Part shown: one piece after another, positions 25,997-35,730 of the stretch
Position numbering within the stretch: the stretch's first letter is position 1
Layout of the letters: every line of letters begins with the position of its first letter
The notes under the pieces: model-generated
Database searches by the model: none
What the model was told of the DNA's origin: nothing
What the model saw: only the letters and a program-made list of their open reading frames with translations
Made by a program: the position numbers and the translations under genes
From: Methylobacterium platani
GTDB lineage: Bacteria; Pseudomonadota; Alphaproteobacteria; Rhizobiales; Beijerinckiaceae
Direction: 5' to 3'
NCBI RefSeq assembly: GCF_001653715.1
Contig: NZ_LWHQ01000023.1
Coordinates: forward strand, 45,153 to 109,152
Length of the DNA: 64,000 bases

Positions 25997-27211
25997 ATGC
26001 CTTGGAGCAATCAGAGCGGCGGCGGCGGCAGCGGCGGCAACGGGGGCGGTCCCTGGGGCAACCGCGGCGGCAATAGCGGTGGTCCCTGGGGCGGTGGCTC
26101 CGGCGGTGGCGGTGGCGGTGGCGGTCCCTGGGGCGGCGGCGGCTCGGGCGGCGGCAACCAGCCGCCGGACCTCGAGGACCTGCTGCGCCGCAGCCAGGAC
26201 CGGCTGAAGAACCTGATGCCGGGCGGCTCGGTCGGCGCCAAGGGCGCGGTCCTGGCGGTGCTGGCGGTGCTGGTGCTGTGGCTGATGACCGGCTGGTACA
26301 CGGTGCTGCCGAGCCAGGTCGGCATCAACACGGTGTTCGGGCGCTATACCGGCCAGTCCGGCGAGGGTCTGCGCTGGAACTTCCCCTACCCGATCGGCGC
26401 GGTGGTGAAGCCGAATGTCGGCGAGTCCCGCAGCATCCAGGTCGGCTACCGCTCGGGCGTCGGCGCCCAGCGCTCCCGGGACGTGCCCGAGGAGAGCCTG
26501 ATGCTCACCGGCGACGACAACATCGTCGACATCGACTTCGACGTGCAGTGGCGCGTGAACCCGGCCAAGGCCGAGGACTTCGTGTTCAACCTGCAGAACC
26601 CCGAGGGCACCATCAAGTCGGTCGCCGAGAGCGCGATGCGCGAGGTCGTGGGCCGTCGCCAGATCCAGGCGATCCTCACCACCGAGCAGTCGAGCGTGGC
26701 GCAGGAGGTGCAGCAGATCATCCAGAAGGCGCTCGATTCCTACGGCGCCGGCGTGCTGATCAACGTGGTGCAGCTCCAGGGCGTGAGCCCGCCGGCCGAG
26801 GTGCGCCAGGCCTTCGTCGACGTGAACGCGGCCCAGCAGGACGCCGCCCGCGCCCGCAACGAGGCCGAGACCTATGCCAGCCGCGTCGTCCCCGAGGCCC
26901 GCGGCCGCTCCTCGCAGATCCAGCAGCAGGCCGAGGCCTTCAAGTCGCAGGCCACCGCCGAGGCGACCGGCCAGGCCGCGCGCTTCCGCGAGGTCTACGA
27001 ATCCTACAAGCTGTCGCCCGCGGTCTCCCGCGAGCGGATGTTCCTCGACACCATGGAGAAGGTGCTGGGCGGCGTGAACAAGGTGATCATCGACCAGGGC
27101 GGCGCGGCGGGCGCCGGTGCGGCCGCCGCCGGCGTGCTGCCGGTCCTGCCGCTGCAGGACTTCGCCAATGCCGCCCGTCCGGGCACCCCGGTCCAGGGGA
27201 GCGCCCGATGA
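25997..27211 (+). CDS. hflK: HflK, modulator of FtsH protease (SPFH/stomatin family)
   Basis: 404 aa. A Gly-rich N-tail with repeated GGPWG blocks (about 1-55) precedes one membrane helix (AVLAVLAVLVLWLMTGWYTV) and a band-7/SPFH domain (VLPSQVGINTVFGRYTG, VDIDFDVQWRVNPAKAE), then a long coiled coil. HflK forms a cage with HflC around FtsH. ATG 25997 is the first start after a 278-bp gap and gives the family N-terminus. Its stop overlaps the hflC start (ATGA). Confidence 0.95.
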   Translation: MPWSNQSGGGGSGGNGGGPWGNRGGNSGGPWGGGSGGGGGGGGPWGGGGSGGGNQPPDLEDLLRRSQDRLKNLMPGGSVGAKGAVLAVLAVLVLWLMTGWYTVLPSQVGINTVFGRYTGQSGEGLRWNFPYPIGAVVKPNVGESRSIQVGYRSGVGAQRSRDVPEESLMLTGDDNIVDIDFDVQWRVNPAKAEDFVFNLQNPEGTIKSVAESAMREVVGRRQIQAILTTEQSSVAQEVQQIIQKALDSYGAGVLINVVQLQGVSPPAEVRQAFVDVNAAQQDAARARNEAETYASRVVPEARGRSSQIQQQAEAFKSQATAEATGQAARFREVYESYKLSPAVSRERMFLDTMEKVLGGVNKVIIDQGGAAGAGAAAAGVLPVLPLQDFANAARPGTPVQGSAR

Positions 27212-28131
27212 ACGGCAACGCGCTTCGCACCGGCCTCGTCGTCCTCGGCGTCCTCGTCCTGGTGCTGATCTACGCCTCGGCCTTCACCGTCGGCCAGACC
27301 CAGCAGGCGCTGGTGCTGCAGTTCGGCCGCGTCCGCACCGTGCTGAACCAGGCCGGCACCGACAAGCCCGGCCTGTACTTCAAGCTGCCGTTCTTCGAGA
27401 GCGTCGTGCTGTTCGAGAAGCGGCTGCTCGACCTCGACCTGCCGGTGCAGACCGTGCTCTCGGCCGACCGCCAGAACCTCGAGGTCGACGCCTTCGCCCG
27501 CTACAAGATCAGCGACCCGCTGCGCTTCTACCAGGCGGTCAACAACATCCAGGTCGCCAACCAGCGCCTGTCGAGCTTCACCAACGCGGCGATGCGCAAC
27601 GTGCTCGCCAGCGCCTCGCGGGACGCCATCGTGCGCACCCAGCGCGAGGGGCTGATGAACCGCATCCAGGAGGACGTGAACCGGCAGGCGAAGAATCTCG
27701 GCATCGAGATCGTCGACCTGCGCCTGACCCGGGTCGACCTGCCAGCAGCCAACTCGCAGGCGGTCTACCAGCGCATGCGCACCGAGCGTGAGCGCGAGGC
27801 GGCGGACCTGCGCGCCAACGGCAACCAGGTGGCGGCCACCATCAAGGCCAAGGCCGACCGCGACGTCACGGTGCTCCTCGCCGAGGCGAACCAGAAGGCC
27901 GACCAGCTCCGCGGCCAGGGCGAGGCGGACCGCAACCGCATCCTCGCCGACGCCTTCGGGCAGGACCCGGACTTCTTCGCCTTCTACCGGTCGATGCAGG
28001 CCTACGAGAAGGGCCTGAGCGGATCCGACACCCGGCTGGTGATCAGCCCCGGCTCGGAGTTCTTCCGCTACTTCAACGACCCGCAGGGCCGGGCGCGCCC
28101 GGCCGCTGCCGCCCCGGCGGCGGGACAGTAG
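27208..28131 (+). CDS. hflC: HflC, modulator of FtsH protease (SPFH family)
   Basis: 307 aa. N-terminal membrane helix (TGLVVLGVLVLVLIYASAF), SPFH domain (TQQALVLQFGRVRTVLNQAG, VDAFARYKISDPLRFYQAV) and coiled coil (REREAADLRANGNQVAATI), ending with an Ala/Pro tail. Partner of HflK, coupled by a four-base overlap. The pair regulates FtsH-dependent turnover of membrane proteins from the periplasmic side. Confidence 0.96.
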   Translation: MNGNALRTGLVVLGVLVLVLIYASAFTVGQTQQALVLQFGRVRTVLNQAGTDKPGLYFKLPFFESVVLFEKRLLDLDLPVQTVLSADRQNLEVDAFARYKISDPLRFYQAVNNIQVANQRLSSFTNAAMRNVLASASRDAIVRTQREGLMNRIQEDVNRQAKNLGIEIVDLRLTRVDLPAANSQAVYQRMRTEREREAADLRANGNQVAATIKAKADRDVTVLLAEANQKADQLRGQGEADRNRILADAFGQDPDFFAFYRSMQAYEKGLSGSDTRLVISPGSEFFRYFNDPQGRARPAAAAPAAGQ

Positions 28132-28185
28132 CCTCGCCGCGCCCCGCCTCCGCGGGGCCGGCCCGACGACCCGACGAGACCTTGC

Positions 28186-28232
28186 GCGCCCCGCCGCGGG
28201 CCGGGCCGGCCCGGCCCGGCGGGGCGCATTGT
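28186..28232 (+). terminator. Strong GC hairpin downstream of hflC
   Basis: GCGCCCCGCCG (28186-28196) pairs with CGGCGGGGCGC (28217-28227) around an internally self-complementary GGCCGGGCC-type loop, followed by ATTGTTG. A smaller hairpin, GCCCCGC-CTCC-GCGGGGC, precedes it at 28141-28158. The U-tract is poor, so termination could be partial, letting the DUF2065 gene be read. Confidence 0.55.
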
Positions 28233-28332
28233 TGTGACGGCGGATGCGACGATCCGGCCGGTGCCGCGGAGACGACACGATGCGACCGCAGGGGGGAACA
28301 GGAATGGCGGCAATGACCGCCCGCTCGCGGCC

Positions 28333-28527
28333 GTGAAGGACCTCGTCGCCGCCCTCGGCCTCGCGCTGGCCATCGAGGGCCTGCTCTGCGCCGCCTTCCC
28401 GGGGGCGATGCGCCGGGCGATGCAGGAGGCCGCCCAGAGCCCGATGGAGCGGATGCGCCTCGTCGGCCTGCTCTCGGCCGCGGCGGGCGTCGTCGTGGTC
28501 GGCGTCGTGCGCCTGCTCCTCGGCTGA
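28333..28527 (+). CDS. DUF2065 small inner-membrane protein (YjeT-like)
   Basis: 64 aa from GTG 28333, matching the roughly 60-65 aa family length; a GTG at 28234 would add 33 unmatched residues. Two helices: DLVAALGLALAIEGLLCAAF and LVGLLSAAAGVVVVGVVRLL, with PMERMRLVG between, as in YjeT. Function unknown, but the family is conserved beside hflK-hflC, suggesting a link with the HflKC-FtsH complex. Confidence 0.85.
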   Translation: MKDLVAALGLALAIEGLLCAAFPGAMRRAMQEAAQSPMERMRLVGLLSAAAGVVVVGVVRLLLG

Positions 28528-28539
28528 ACGGCCCCGGGA

Positions 28540-28569
28540 CTTGAACCGGTCCGTCGGGAGACGATCTTA
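28540..28569 (+). promoter_or_regulatory. Candidate heat-shock-type promoter for htrA
   Basis: CTTGAAC at 28540-28546 matches the RpoH -35 element; after 17 bp comes GATCTT/ATCTTA as a weak -10. It lies 109 bp before the htrA start. HtrA genes are commonly stress-induced, which agrees, but the -10 is poor, so this is tentative. Confidence 0.25.
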
Positions 28570-28677
28570 GGGGGGCTCGCTCCCCGGAGGGAGCTTGCCC
28601 GGGCGCCGCGGAGCCTCTCGCCTCCGTCGCGCCCGACCGCGTTGTTCACGACGACCCTGCCGTACGAGGTTCACACG

Positions 28678-30192
28678 ATGGCCGCTTCCTCGCGCCGTAA
28701 CCCCGCCTTCGCGAGACGGCGCCTGCCCGCCCTCGCGGGGGCCCTGCTCGCCCTCTCCGTCGGCACCGCGGCCCTCCCCGACGTCGCCTTCGCCAAGGGT
28801 CCCGCCTCGCTCGCCGACCTCGCCGACCAGGTCACGGACGCGGTGGTGAACATCTCGGCCTCGACCACCGTCGAGGCGCGCGGCCGCACCATGCCGCAGC
28901 TGCCGCCGGGCACCCCGTTCGAGGACCTGTTCGAGGAATTCTTCAACCGCCGCGGCCAGGGCGGCGGCGGCGGGGCCGAGAGCCAGCCGCGGGCGCCGCG
29001 CCGCTCGAACTCGCTCGGCTCGGGCTTCATCATCGATTCGTCGGGCATCGTGGTCACCAACAACCACGTCATCGGCGACGCCAACGACATCCAGGTGATC
29101 CTGCACGACGGCCGCAAGCTGAAGGCCGAGATCATCGGCAAGGATTCGAAGATCGACCTCGCGGTGCTGCGGGTGAAGCCCGATCCGGACCGGCCGCTGA
29201 AGTCGGTGCCGCTCGGCGATTCCGACAAGATGCGGCCGGGCGACTGGGTGATCGCGATCGGCAACCCGTTCGGCCTCGGCGGCTCGGTCTCGGCCGGCAT
29301 CGTCTCGGCCCGGGGCCGCAACATCGAGTCCGGCCCCTACGACAATTACATCCAGACCGACGCGGCCATCAACAAGGGCAATTCCGGCGGTCCGCTGTTC
29401 AACATGGACGGCGAGGTGATCGGCATCAACACCGCGATCCTGTCGCCGACCGGCGGCTCGGTCGGCATCGGCTTCGCCGTCCCCACCGCCACCGCCGGCC
29501 CGGTGATCGACCAGCTGCGCCAGTTCGGCGAGGTGCGGCGCGGCTGGCTCGGCGTGCGGATCCAGAACGTCGACGACACCACGGCGGAGGCGCTCGGCCT
29601 CAAGGGCGGCGCCCGTGGCGCGCTGATCGCCGGCGTCGACGAGAAGGGCCCGGCCAAGACCGCCGGCCTCGAGGTCGGCGACGTGATCACCAAGTTCAAC
29701 GGCGCCGAGGTCAAGAGCTCGAGCGACCTGCCCCGCATCGTCGCCTCGACCCCGGTCGGCAAGGTCGTCGACGTGACCACCGTCCGCAAGGGCCAGGAGC
29801 AGACCAAGCAGGTCACGCTCGGCCGCCTCGAGGACAGCGACAAGCCGCAGCAGCAGGCGGCCCTCAACCGGCCGCAGCCGGAGGCCGACGTCACCCGCCA
29901 GGCGCTCGGCCTCAACCTCTCGGGCCTGTCCGACGAGTCGCGCAAGCGCTTCGGGGTGAAGGAGAGCGTCAAGGGCGTGCTCGTCACCCGGGTCGACCCG
30001 AACTCCAACGCCGCCGACAAGCGCATCCAGCCCGGCGACGTGATCGTCGAGGTCGGCCAGGAGGCGGTGAACGCCCCCGCCGACGTCACCCGCCGCATCG
30101 ACCAGATCAAGAAGGACGGCCGCAAGTCCGCCCTGCTGCTCGTCGCCAACAAGGACGGCGAGGTGCGGTTCGTGGCGCTGAGCCTGGAATAA
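28678..30192 (+). CDS. htrA: Periplasmic serine protease/chaperone, HtrA/DegP (Do) family
   Basis: 504 aa. The signal peptide ends near DVAFA-KG. The protease domain has the catalytic His in TNNHVIGD, Asp in SKIDLAVLRV and Ser in NKGNSGGPLFN. Two PDZ domains follow (about 300-390 and 410-500; GWLGVRIQNV, GVLVTRVDPNS). It degrades or refolds damaged envelope proteins. ATG 28678 has GAGG about 9 bp upstream; a TTG at 28642 only adds residues before the signal peptide. A terminator hairpin follows the stop. Confidence 0.95.
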   Translation: MAASSRRNPAFARRRLPALAGALLALSVGTAALPDVAFAKGPASLADLADQVTDAVVNISASTTVEARGRTMPQLPPGTPFEDLFEEFFNRRGQGGGGGAESQPRAPRRSNSLGSGFIIDSSGIVVTNNHVIGDANDIQVILHDGRKLKAEIIGKDSKIDLAVLRVKPDPDRPLKSVPLGDSDKMRPGDWVIAIGNPFGLGGSVSAGIVSARGRNIESGPYDNYIQTDAAINKGNSGGPLFNMDGEVIGINTAILSPTGGSVGIGFAVPTATAGPVIDQLRQFGEVRRGWLGVRIQNVDDTTAEALGLKGGARGALIAGVDEKGPAKTAGLEVGDVITKFNGAEVKSSSDLPRIVASTPVGKVVDVTTVRKGQEQTKQVTLGRLEDSDKPQQQAALNRPQPEADVTRQALGLNLSGLSDESRKRFGVKESVKGVLVTRVDPNSNAADKRIQPGDVIVEVGQEAVNAPADVTRRIDQIKKDGRKSALLLVANKDGEVRFVALSLE

Positions 30193-30200
30193 CGGCACGG

Positions 30201-30241
30201 GCGCGGCGGGCTTTTCGTGGCCCGCCGCGCGCTGTTCTTCT
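30201..30241 (+). terminator. Intrinsic terminator of htrA
   Basis: An 11-bp perfect stem, GCGCGGCGGGC (30201-30211) with GCCCGCCGCGC (30220-30230), closes an 8-nt loop TTTTCGTG and is followed by GCTGTTCTTCT. It lies 8 bp after the htrA stop. Confidence 0.8.
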
Positions 30242-30872
30242 GACCTGCTCGATTGATTCCACACCTGCCAAGTCAATCCCGGGGCGGCGGGACAGAATTC
30301 GGGATCCATAAACGCCGACGGTGCATGACGAGGGCATTGTCCGACGACGTGGACGCCGGCGCACCGCAGACAAAGCGGCACAATCAAGGACTTGGAGCGG
30401 CGCCCAATTGCGCCGCCACTGTATACGGCACACGATTCCGTGCGGGTGTGGCAGCGACGGCGGAGAGCATGAACCCTCCCCCCCTCTGCGGGGGAGGGTG
30501 GACCCTGCGTCAGCAGGGGCCGGGAGAGGGGCAGCGCGACATTGATCCAGGGAGCGCCCTTCAACACGGTCGCGACCTCTCCGGAAGCGTCGTCCCCTCT
30601 CCCGCCCGGCTCCGCCGGGCACCCTCCCCCGCAGAGGGGGGAGGGTTGAGGCGCAGCGGCCGTCGCTCCCAAACCGTGCAACCTGCTGTGTCTTGTGACG
30701 TGTCGCAACGTCATGGGCGCTGCTCTCGGCGGAATACTGTCCGCCTTTTCTGCGCGTCGACGTTTATGGATCCGGGTTCTCGTCTGCGGCGAACCCCGGA
30801 ATAGCGTAGCAGAATACCTGGATTTTCAATGCGAATGGGGCCCGGCCCGTTCACCGGGCCGGACTCCTGTCT
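30242..30872. other. Gene-free region occupied by a composite repeat
   Basis: About 630 bp between the convergent htrA and tolB genes with no credible coding. It contains two R3-type ends facing each other (30274-30320 and 30763-30802) that enclose an R2 inverted pair (30473-30532 and 30591-30648). pal, usually found after tolB, is not here. Confidence 0.7.
30274..30802. repeat. Composite palindromic element: R3 ends enclosing an R2 inverted pair
   Basis: The left end contains GGGATCCATAAACGCCGACG and the right end CGTCGACGTTTATGGATCC, near-perfect inverted copies. Inside, the R2 arms read CCCTCCCCCCTCTGCGGGGG (left) and CCCCGCAGAGGGGGGAGGG (right). The outer ends resemble the R3 copies at 18.6 and 22.3 kb. 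No transposase is encoded, so if mobile it was non-autonomous. Confidence 0.65.
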
Positions 30873-32216
30873 TCACTTCTGCGGGTCGATCAGCGGCGAC
30901 CAGGTCGGGTCGGAGGCGTAGGACGGGGTCGGGACGGGCTGCTCGACCTTGCCGGTGATGTCGACCATGTAGAGCTTGCCGCCGGCCTGGCCGCCGGGAT
31001 CGCGGAAGAACATCACGTACTGGCCGTTCGGCGCCCAGGTCGGGCCTTCGTTGTGGAAGCCCTCCGTCAGCACCCGCTCGCCCGAGCCGTCGGGTTTCAT
31101 GATGCAGATCGAGAATGAGCCCTTCCGCTGGCGCGTGAAGGCGATGTAGTCGCCCCGCGGCGACCAGGCCGGCTGCGAGGCCGAGCCGTCGCCGAAGGAG
31201 AGGCGGCGCGGGTTCGAGCCGTCGGCGCCCATGACGTAGATCTGCTGCTGGCCGCCGCGGTCGGATTCGAACACGATCTCGCGCCCGTCCGGCGAGAAGG
31301 ACGGCGAGGTGTCGATGGCGTTGGCGTTGGTGATCCGGGTCTGGGCCTTGGAGCCGAGATCCATCACGTAGATGCTGGCATTGCCGCCGTCCTGGTCGCT
31401 CATCACCAGGCGGCGCCCGTCCGGCGAGAAGCGCGGGCTGGTGCTCATCTCGGCGTTGGTCGGGATCACTTGGCGGGCGCCGGTCGAGAGGTTGATCACC
31501 TGCACCCGCGGCTGCTGGCCGGTGACCTGCGACATGTAGGTGATGTCCTGGGTCGAGGGCGAGTAGCGCGGCGCCACCACGGAGGCCTCGCCGCTGGTGA
31601 GGTAGCGCACGTTGGCGCCGTCCTGGTCCATGATCGCGAGGCGCTTGCGGCGGTGCTCCTTCGAGCCCGACTCGTCGACGAAGGCGACGCGGGTGTCGAA
31701 GAAGCCGCCGATGCCGGTGATCTTGGTGTAGACCGCGTCGGAGATCAGGTGGCCCATGCGGCGCGCATTGGCGCCGTCGCCCGCATATTGCTGGCCGATC
31801 ATCTGCTGGCCCGACAGCACGTCCCAGAGCCGGAACTCGGCCTTGAGCCGGCCCGACCCGTCGCGGATCACCCGGCCGGTGACGAGGCCCTGCACGCCGG
31901 TATCCTTCCAGGCGGAAAAATTCGGCGCGGCGTCGAAGTTCGGGGTCTCGGGGAAGCGCGCCTTCTCCATCGGCGTGAAGTAGCCGGACCGCTTCAGGTT
32001 GTTGGTCACGATGCCCGACAGCGTCGGGCCGAGGCTCGGATCGCCCGAGAAGTCGGCGACGGCGATCGGCATCGGCTGGAAGGCGCCGCCGGGGCCGATG
32101 CGCAGGTTGAGCTGCGCCTGCGCGGGCGAGGCGAAGCCGGCGGCGAGGCACAGCCACAGGAGCGCGGCGAGCGCGTGACGCAATCGCGAGTGGGAATGCA
32201 TGGAGGGGTCGTCCAT
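30873..32216 (-). CDS. tolB: TolB, periplasmic beta-propeller of the Tol system
   Basis: 447 aa, or 442 aa from the Met six codons in. Signal peptide [20 protein letters not shown] with cleavage after AQA. The N-terminal TolB domain ([20 protein letters not shown]) is followed by propeller repeats of the form F-S-P-D-G-R ([30 protein letters not shown]). TolB links Pal to TolA/Colicin-type partners and supports outer-membrane constriction at division. It is last gene of ybgC-tolQRAB on this strand; pal does not follow. Confidence 0.95.
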   Translation of the reverse strand: MDDPSMHSHSRLRHALAALLWLCLAAGFASPAQAQLNLRIGPGGAFQPMPIAVADFSGDPSLGPTLSGIVTNNLKRSGYFTPMEKARFPETPNFDAAPNFSAWKDTGVQGLVTGRVIRDGSGRLKAEFRLWDVLSGQQMIGQQYAGDGANARRMGHLISDAVYTKITGIGGFFDTRVAFVDESGSKEHRRKRLAIMDQDGANVRYLTSGEASVVAPRYSPSTQDITYMSQVTGQQPRVQVINLSTGARQVIPTNAEMSTSPRFSPDGRRLVMSDQDGGNASIYVMDLGSKAQTRITNANAIDTSPSFSPDGREIVFESDRGGQQQIYVMGADGSNPRRLSFGDGSASQPAWSPRGDYIAFTRQRKGSFSICIMKPDGSGERVLTEGFHNEGPTWAPNGQYVMFFRDPGGQAGGKLYMVDITGKVEQPVPTPSYASDPTWSPLIDPQK

Positions 32217-32253
32217 CGTGGGTGAGGCAGGCGGCCGGCGGGACTGGCTGACG

Positions 32254-33765
32254 TCAGGCCCGCGGCAGCTCGAACTCCGCGTTGATGATCCGCCAGTCGT
32301 TGTAGAACGGGGCGAACTGGGCCGGGATGCGGAAGGGCGCGCAGCGCCGCACCGCGCGCACGGCGGCCTCGGCGATCGAGCGGTCGACCGCGCTGCCGCC
32401 GGCGCGCAGGATGCGCGGCTCGGTGGTGAGCGAACCGTCGGGGTTCAGGCGGATGTCGAGCTGCGGCAGCACGATGCCCTGCGCGGCGCCTGGGGGCGCC
32501 GAGTAGCAGCGCTCGATCTGCTGCTGCAGCAGGCCGACCAGGGCGTCGCGCTGGCTCGGGTTGAGGCGCTGGGACGACCCCGCGGCCGTGCCGAGGGCGG
32601 CGGTGCGCTGCACCTCGCGGCCGGTGGCGCCGGTGGATTGCGACGGCCCGTGCGCCGCGAGCATGTCGCGGATCGAGCCCGAATTGAACTTGGCGGCGAG
32701 CTCGGCCTGGTGCCGGGCCTTTGCCTCCGCGGCCGCTTTCGCCTTGGCCTCGGCCACCGCCTTGGCCTTCGCGGCGGCCTCGGCCTTCGCCTTGGCGTCC
32801 GCGGCGGCTTGGGCCTTGGCGGCGGCTTGGGCCTTGGCCTCGGCGTCCGCCTTGGCCTGAGCTTTCGCTTCGGCTTCCGCTTCGGCACGGGCCTTGGCGT
32901 CCGCCTTCGCCTTGGCCTCGGCGACCGCCTTGGCCTTCGCCTCCGCTTCGGCCTTGGCTTCCTGAGCCTTGGCCTCCGCTTCCGCCTTGGCCTCCGCCTT
33001 CGCTTTCGCCTCCGCCTCGGCGCGGGCCTTGGCCTCGGCTCGCGCCTTCGCGGCCGCCTTCTCGGCGGCGGCCTTCTCGGCCGCAGCCTTGGCCTCGGCC
33101 AGTTCCTCGCGCCGGATCGCCTCCGCTTCGGCCTTCTCGGCGGCGGCCTTTTCGGCGGCCGCCTTGGCGGCGATGGCGGCCTTCTCGGAAGCAGCCTTCT
33201 CGGAAGCAGCCTTGGCGGCGGCCTTCGCGGCCTCCTTGGCCGCCTCCTTCGCGGCTTCCTTGGCCTCGCGCTCGGCCTCCGCCTTCGCCTCGGCGCGGGC
33301 CTCGGCCTCCGCCTTGGCCTTCGCGGCGGCGGCCTTCTCGGCATCGGCCTTGGCAGTGTCGGCCTTGGCGGTGTCGGGGCGGGCCGGCGGCATCGGGGCG
33401 GGTTCGGGCTGCTCGAGGGCCGGGCGCAGCGGCGGCACCGGCATCTCCTCGGCGTTGGCGACCTTGATGTCGGGCGGGCGCGTCGGCGGGGTCGGCACGT
33501 TGGCCTTGGCCTCGCCGGGGTCGTTGTCCTGCTGCTTCTCCGCCACCCGGTCGGCCCGCGGGCTCTTGGCCGGGGCCTCGCCGTCGCGCTGGCCCTTGGT
33601 CAGTTCCGAGAACTGGTTCTCGGTGATGACCTCGACCGGGACGCCCTCCTCGGATTGCGGCAGCACGTGCGAGGCGGCGGCGAAGAGCGCCAGCCCGACC
33701 AGCACGACGTGCACGCCGGCCGAGACCCAGACGCCCGGCTCGGACCTGTCGAAGGGAAGAACCAC
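32254..33765 (-). CDS. tolA: TolA, envelope-spanning Tol protein
   Basis: 503 aa. An N-terminal helix ([19 protein letters not shown]) anchors it in the inner membrane, a Pro-rich stretch follows, then about 240 residues of Ala/Lys/Glu repeats ([17 protein letters not shown]) forming a long helix. The C-terminal globular domain has [16 protein letters not shown] and [16 protein letters not shown]. Longer than the 421-aa E. coli protein because of the helix. It carries force from TolQR to the outer membrane. It lies 19 bp after tolR. Confidence 0.93.
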   Translation of the reverse strand: MVLPFDRSEPGVWVSAGVHVVLVGLALFAAASHVLPQSEEGVPVEVITENQFSELTKGQRDGEAPAKSPRADRVAEKQQDNDPGEAKANVPTPPTRPPDIKVANAEEMPVPPLRPALEQPEPAPMPPARPDTAKADTAKADAEKAAAAKAKAEAEARAEAKAEAEREAKEAAKEAAKEAAKAAAKAASEKAASEKAAIAAKAAAEKAAAEKAEAEAIRREELAEAKAAAEKAAAEKAAAKARAEAKARAEAEAKAKAEAKAEAEAKAQEAKAEAEAKAKAVAEAKAKADAKARAEAEAEAKAQAKADAEAKAQAAAKAQAAADAKAKAEAAAKAKAVAEAKAKAAAEAKARHQAELAAKFNSGSIRDMLAAHGPSQSTGATGREVQRTAALGTAAGSSQRLNPSQRDALVGLLQQQIERCYSAPPGAAQGIVLPQLDIRLNPDGSLTTEPRILRAGGSAVDRSIAEAAVRAVRRCAPFRIPAQFAPFYNDWRIINAEFELPRA

Positions 33766-33784
33766 GGAAACGATCCCCGCCGTG

Positions 33785-34228
33785 CTAGCGCTGATCGGGC
33801 TCGGTCACGAGGGCGACCTTCTTGAAGCCGCCGCCCGTGACGATCGCCATCACCTGGGCGACGCGGCCGTAATCGACCCGCTTGTCGCCGCGCACGAAGA
33901 CCCGCTCCTCGAACCCGTCCTTGGCGGCGGACGAGAGCTTGGCGACGATGGTGTCGTCGGTCAGCTCGTCCTCGCCGAGGAAGACCTGGCCGGTCTGGCG
34001 GATCGAGAGGGTGATCGGCTTCGAATCCTGATTGAGCGGCGCGGCCTTGGTCTGCGGCAGGTCGAGGGGCACGCCGACCGTCATCATCGGCGCGGCGACC
34101 ATGAAGATGATCAGGAGCACCAGCACGACGTCGATGAACGGCGTCATGTTGATCTCGTTGATCGCGCCGCCCCGCCGGCCGCGCCGACGGCGTCCGCCGC
34201 CCTGTGCCGCTCCGGAGGCCATGCCCAT
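33785..34228 (-). CDS. tolR: TolR, proton-channel partner of TolQ
   Basis: 147 aa from ATG 34228; a TTG at 34237 is less likely. After an Arg/Gly-rich cytoplasmic tail, NEINMTPFIDVVLVLLIIFM is the single membrane helix carrying the essential Asp of the ExbD/TolR family. The periplasmic domain follows. With TolQ it converts proton motive force into TolA movement. It lies between tolQ (37 bp gap) and tolA. Confidence 0.95.
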   Translation of the reverse strand: MGMASGAAQGGGRRRRGRRGGAINEINMTPFIDVVLVLLIIFMVAAPMMTVGVPLDLPQTKAAPLNQDSKPITLSIRQTGQVFLGEDELTDDTIVAKLSSAAKDGFEERVFVRGDKRVDYGRVAQVMAIVTGGGFKKVALVTEPDQR

Positions 34229-34265
34229 CTGGCTCAATCCTTCTTGAAATCGAGGGTCGCGGGAA

Positions 34266-34982
34266 TCAGGCCGCCAGCGCCATGCGCTCGTCGATCTGGC
34301 GCGACAGGATGGCCGAGAACTCGTCGGCGAAGCCCTCGAGGCGTCCCTGGGCCTTGGCCACCGAGGCCTGGAGCTTGTTGTAGGCGAGCACCGCGGGGAT
34401 CGCCGCGAACAGGCCGATCGCGGTGGCGAACAGCGCCTCGGCGATGCCGGGCGCGACGACCGCGAGGCTGGTGTTCTTCGAGGCGGCGATCGACGTGAAG
34501 GCCGTCATGATGCCGAACACCGTGCCGAACAGGCCGATATACGGGCCGGCCGAGCCGATCGAGGCGAGGAACAGCAGGCGCGAATCCAGCCGCTCGACCT
34601 CGCGCTGGATCGTGACGTCGAGCACCTTGTCGATGCGCTGGCCGAGGCTGCGGATCGAGCGGCCCGACCCCTCGTAGGAGCGGCGCCACTCGCGCATCGC
34701 GGCGACGAACAGGGCGGCGAGCCCGGTGGCCGGCTTCTCGTTGTAGGCGCGGTAGAGCTCCTCCAGCGGCCGGCCGGACCAGAACTCCTCCTCGAAGGCG
34801 TCCATCTCCGCCTTGGTGCGGCGAAACAGCAGCGTCTTGTCGATGATGATCGACCAGCACCAGATCGAGGAGCCGAGCAGGCCCAGCATCACCACCTTCA
34901 CGACGAAATGGGCCTGCCAGAACAGGCCGAACATCGTGATCTCGGCCACGGGCATCGCCTGGGCGGCGTCGGCGGGATTCAT
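34266..34982 (-). CDS. tolQ: TolQ, inner-membrane motor protein
   Basis: 238 aa. Three membrane helices typical of ExbB/TolQ/MotA: VKVVMLGLLGSSIWCWSIII, then after the large cytoplasmic loop GPYIGLFGTVFGIMTAFTSI, then IAEALFATAIGLFAAIPAVL. The conserved GLFGTVxGIM and T-A-I-G-L-x-x-A-I-P motifs are intact. First of tolQRAB, 186 bp after ybgC. TTAACC-type half-sites at about 35125-35150 lie upstream. Confidence 0.96.
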   Translation of the reverse strand: MNPADAAQAMPVAEITMFGLFWQAHFVVKVVMLGLLGSSIWCWSIIIDKTLLFRRTKAEMDAFEEEFWSGRPLEELYRAYNEKPATGLAALFVAAMREWRRSYEGSGRSIRSLGQRIDKVLDVTIQREVERLDSRLLFLASIGSAGPYIGLFGTVFGIMTAFTSIAASKNTSLAVVAPGIAEALFATAIGLFAAIPAVLAYNKLQASVAKAQGRLEGFADEFSAILSRQIDERMALAA

Positions 34983-35168
34983 GCGGCTTTCCTCGCGTCC
35001 CGGGCCGCTGAACGGCCCTCGGGCACTCCAACCGGGATCGGGGCTTGTCGTATGGTGGTTCGATCGCGCCCGAATCTGTCGAAAGTATGGGCCAGCGCCC
35101 CGCGAGGGATCGTTCGCCCGCCGTGAGTTAAGCCCCCGGCAGGGTTAAGGAATGGTGAGCGCGACGGT

Positions 35169-35585
35169 TCAGCGTCGGGTGAGGGTCCGGCGCAGGGCCT
35201 CCGGCAGGCGTACCGCCCGGCCGTCGCGCACGCAGGCCACCACGACGTCGGCCCGCACCAGGGTCTCGTCGCCGCGGCGCACCTCCTGGTCGAGATGCAT
35301 CGAGGCGCCGCGCAGCTCGCGGGTGGCGGTGAGCACGGTCAGCGCGTCGTCCATGCGGGCGGGCTTGAGGTAGTCGAGGCTCATCCGCCGCACCACGAAG
35401 ACGAGCCCGTCCGCCTCCCGGTGCAGGTCGGACTGGTCGCCGGCGAGGCCGCGCAGCAATTCCGTGCGCCCCCGCTCCATGAAGCGCAGGTAGCTCGCAT
35501 GGTAGACGAAGCCGGAGAAATCCGTGTCCTCGTAGTAGACGCGCAAGGCAAGGGCGTGGGCGTCCGGGGGCATGGGTTCGGTCAC
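35169..35585 (-). CDS. ybgC: YbgC-type acyl-CoA thioesterase of the Tol-Pal cluster
   Basis: 138 aa hot-dog protein. VYYEDTDFSGFVYHASYLRF has the catalytic Asp of the YbgC/4-hydroxybenzoyl-CoA thioesterase family, and MERGRTELLR follows. It hydrolyses short or branched acyl-CoA thioesters and is usually the first gene of tol clusters, as here. Start at ATG 35585; a second Met is four codons on. An R1 half-element lies just upstream. Confidence 0.92.
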   Translation of the reverse strand: MTEPMPPDAHALALRVYYEDTDFSGFVYHASYLRFMERGRTELLRGLAGDQSDLHREADGLVFVVRRMSLDYLKPARMDDALTVLTATRELRGASMHLDQEVRRGDETLVRADVVVACVRDGRAVRLPEALRRTLTRR

Positions 35586-35663
35586 GTAGAATTCCGTTTT
35601 GATCTCGTTCTGGTCGCGCCTGGAAGCGTCTCAGATGAACCGAGGCCGACAAGTCGCGCGCTT

Positions 35664-35700
35664 CCCCTCTCCCGTGTGGGAGAGGGGATCCCGCGCTTTT
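35664..35700. repeat. R1 half-element (single arm)
   Basis: CTCTCCCGTGTGGGAGAG with flanks CCC on the left and GGATCCCGCGC on the right, identical to one arm of the full elements. The CCGGGGGTGAGGGTG segment and second arm are missing. It lies between the metallophosphoesterase stop and the ybgC start. Confidence 0.7.
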
Positions 35701-35730
35701 TACTTCAAACGCGATCGGTGGAAAAATGTA

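Noticed and set aside
30321..30804. Open frames of 74-183 codons in the htrA-tolB gap
   Set aside because: They run through the inverted-repeat arms, have repetitive composition and no ribosome-binding site.
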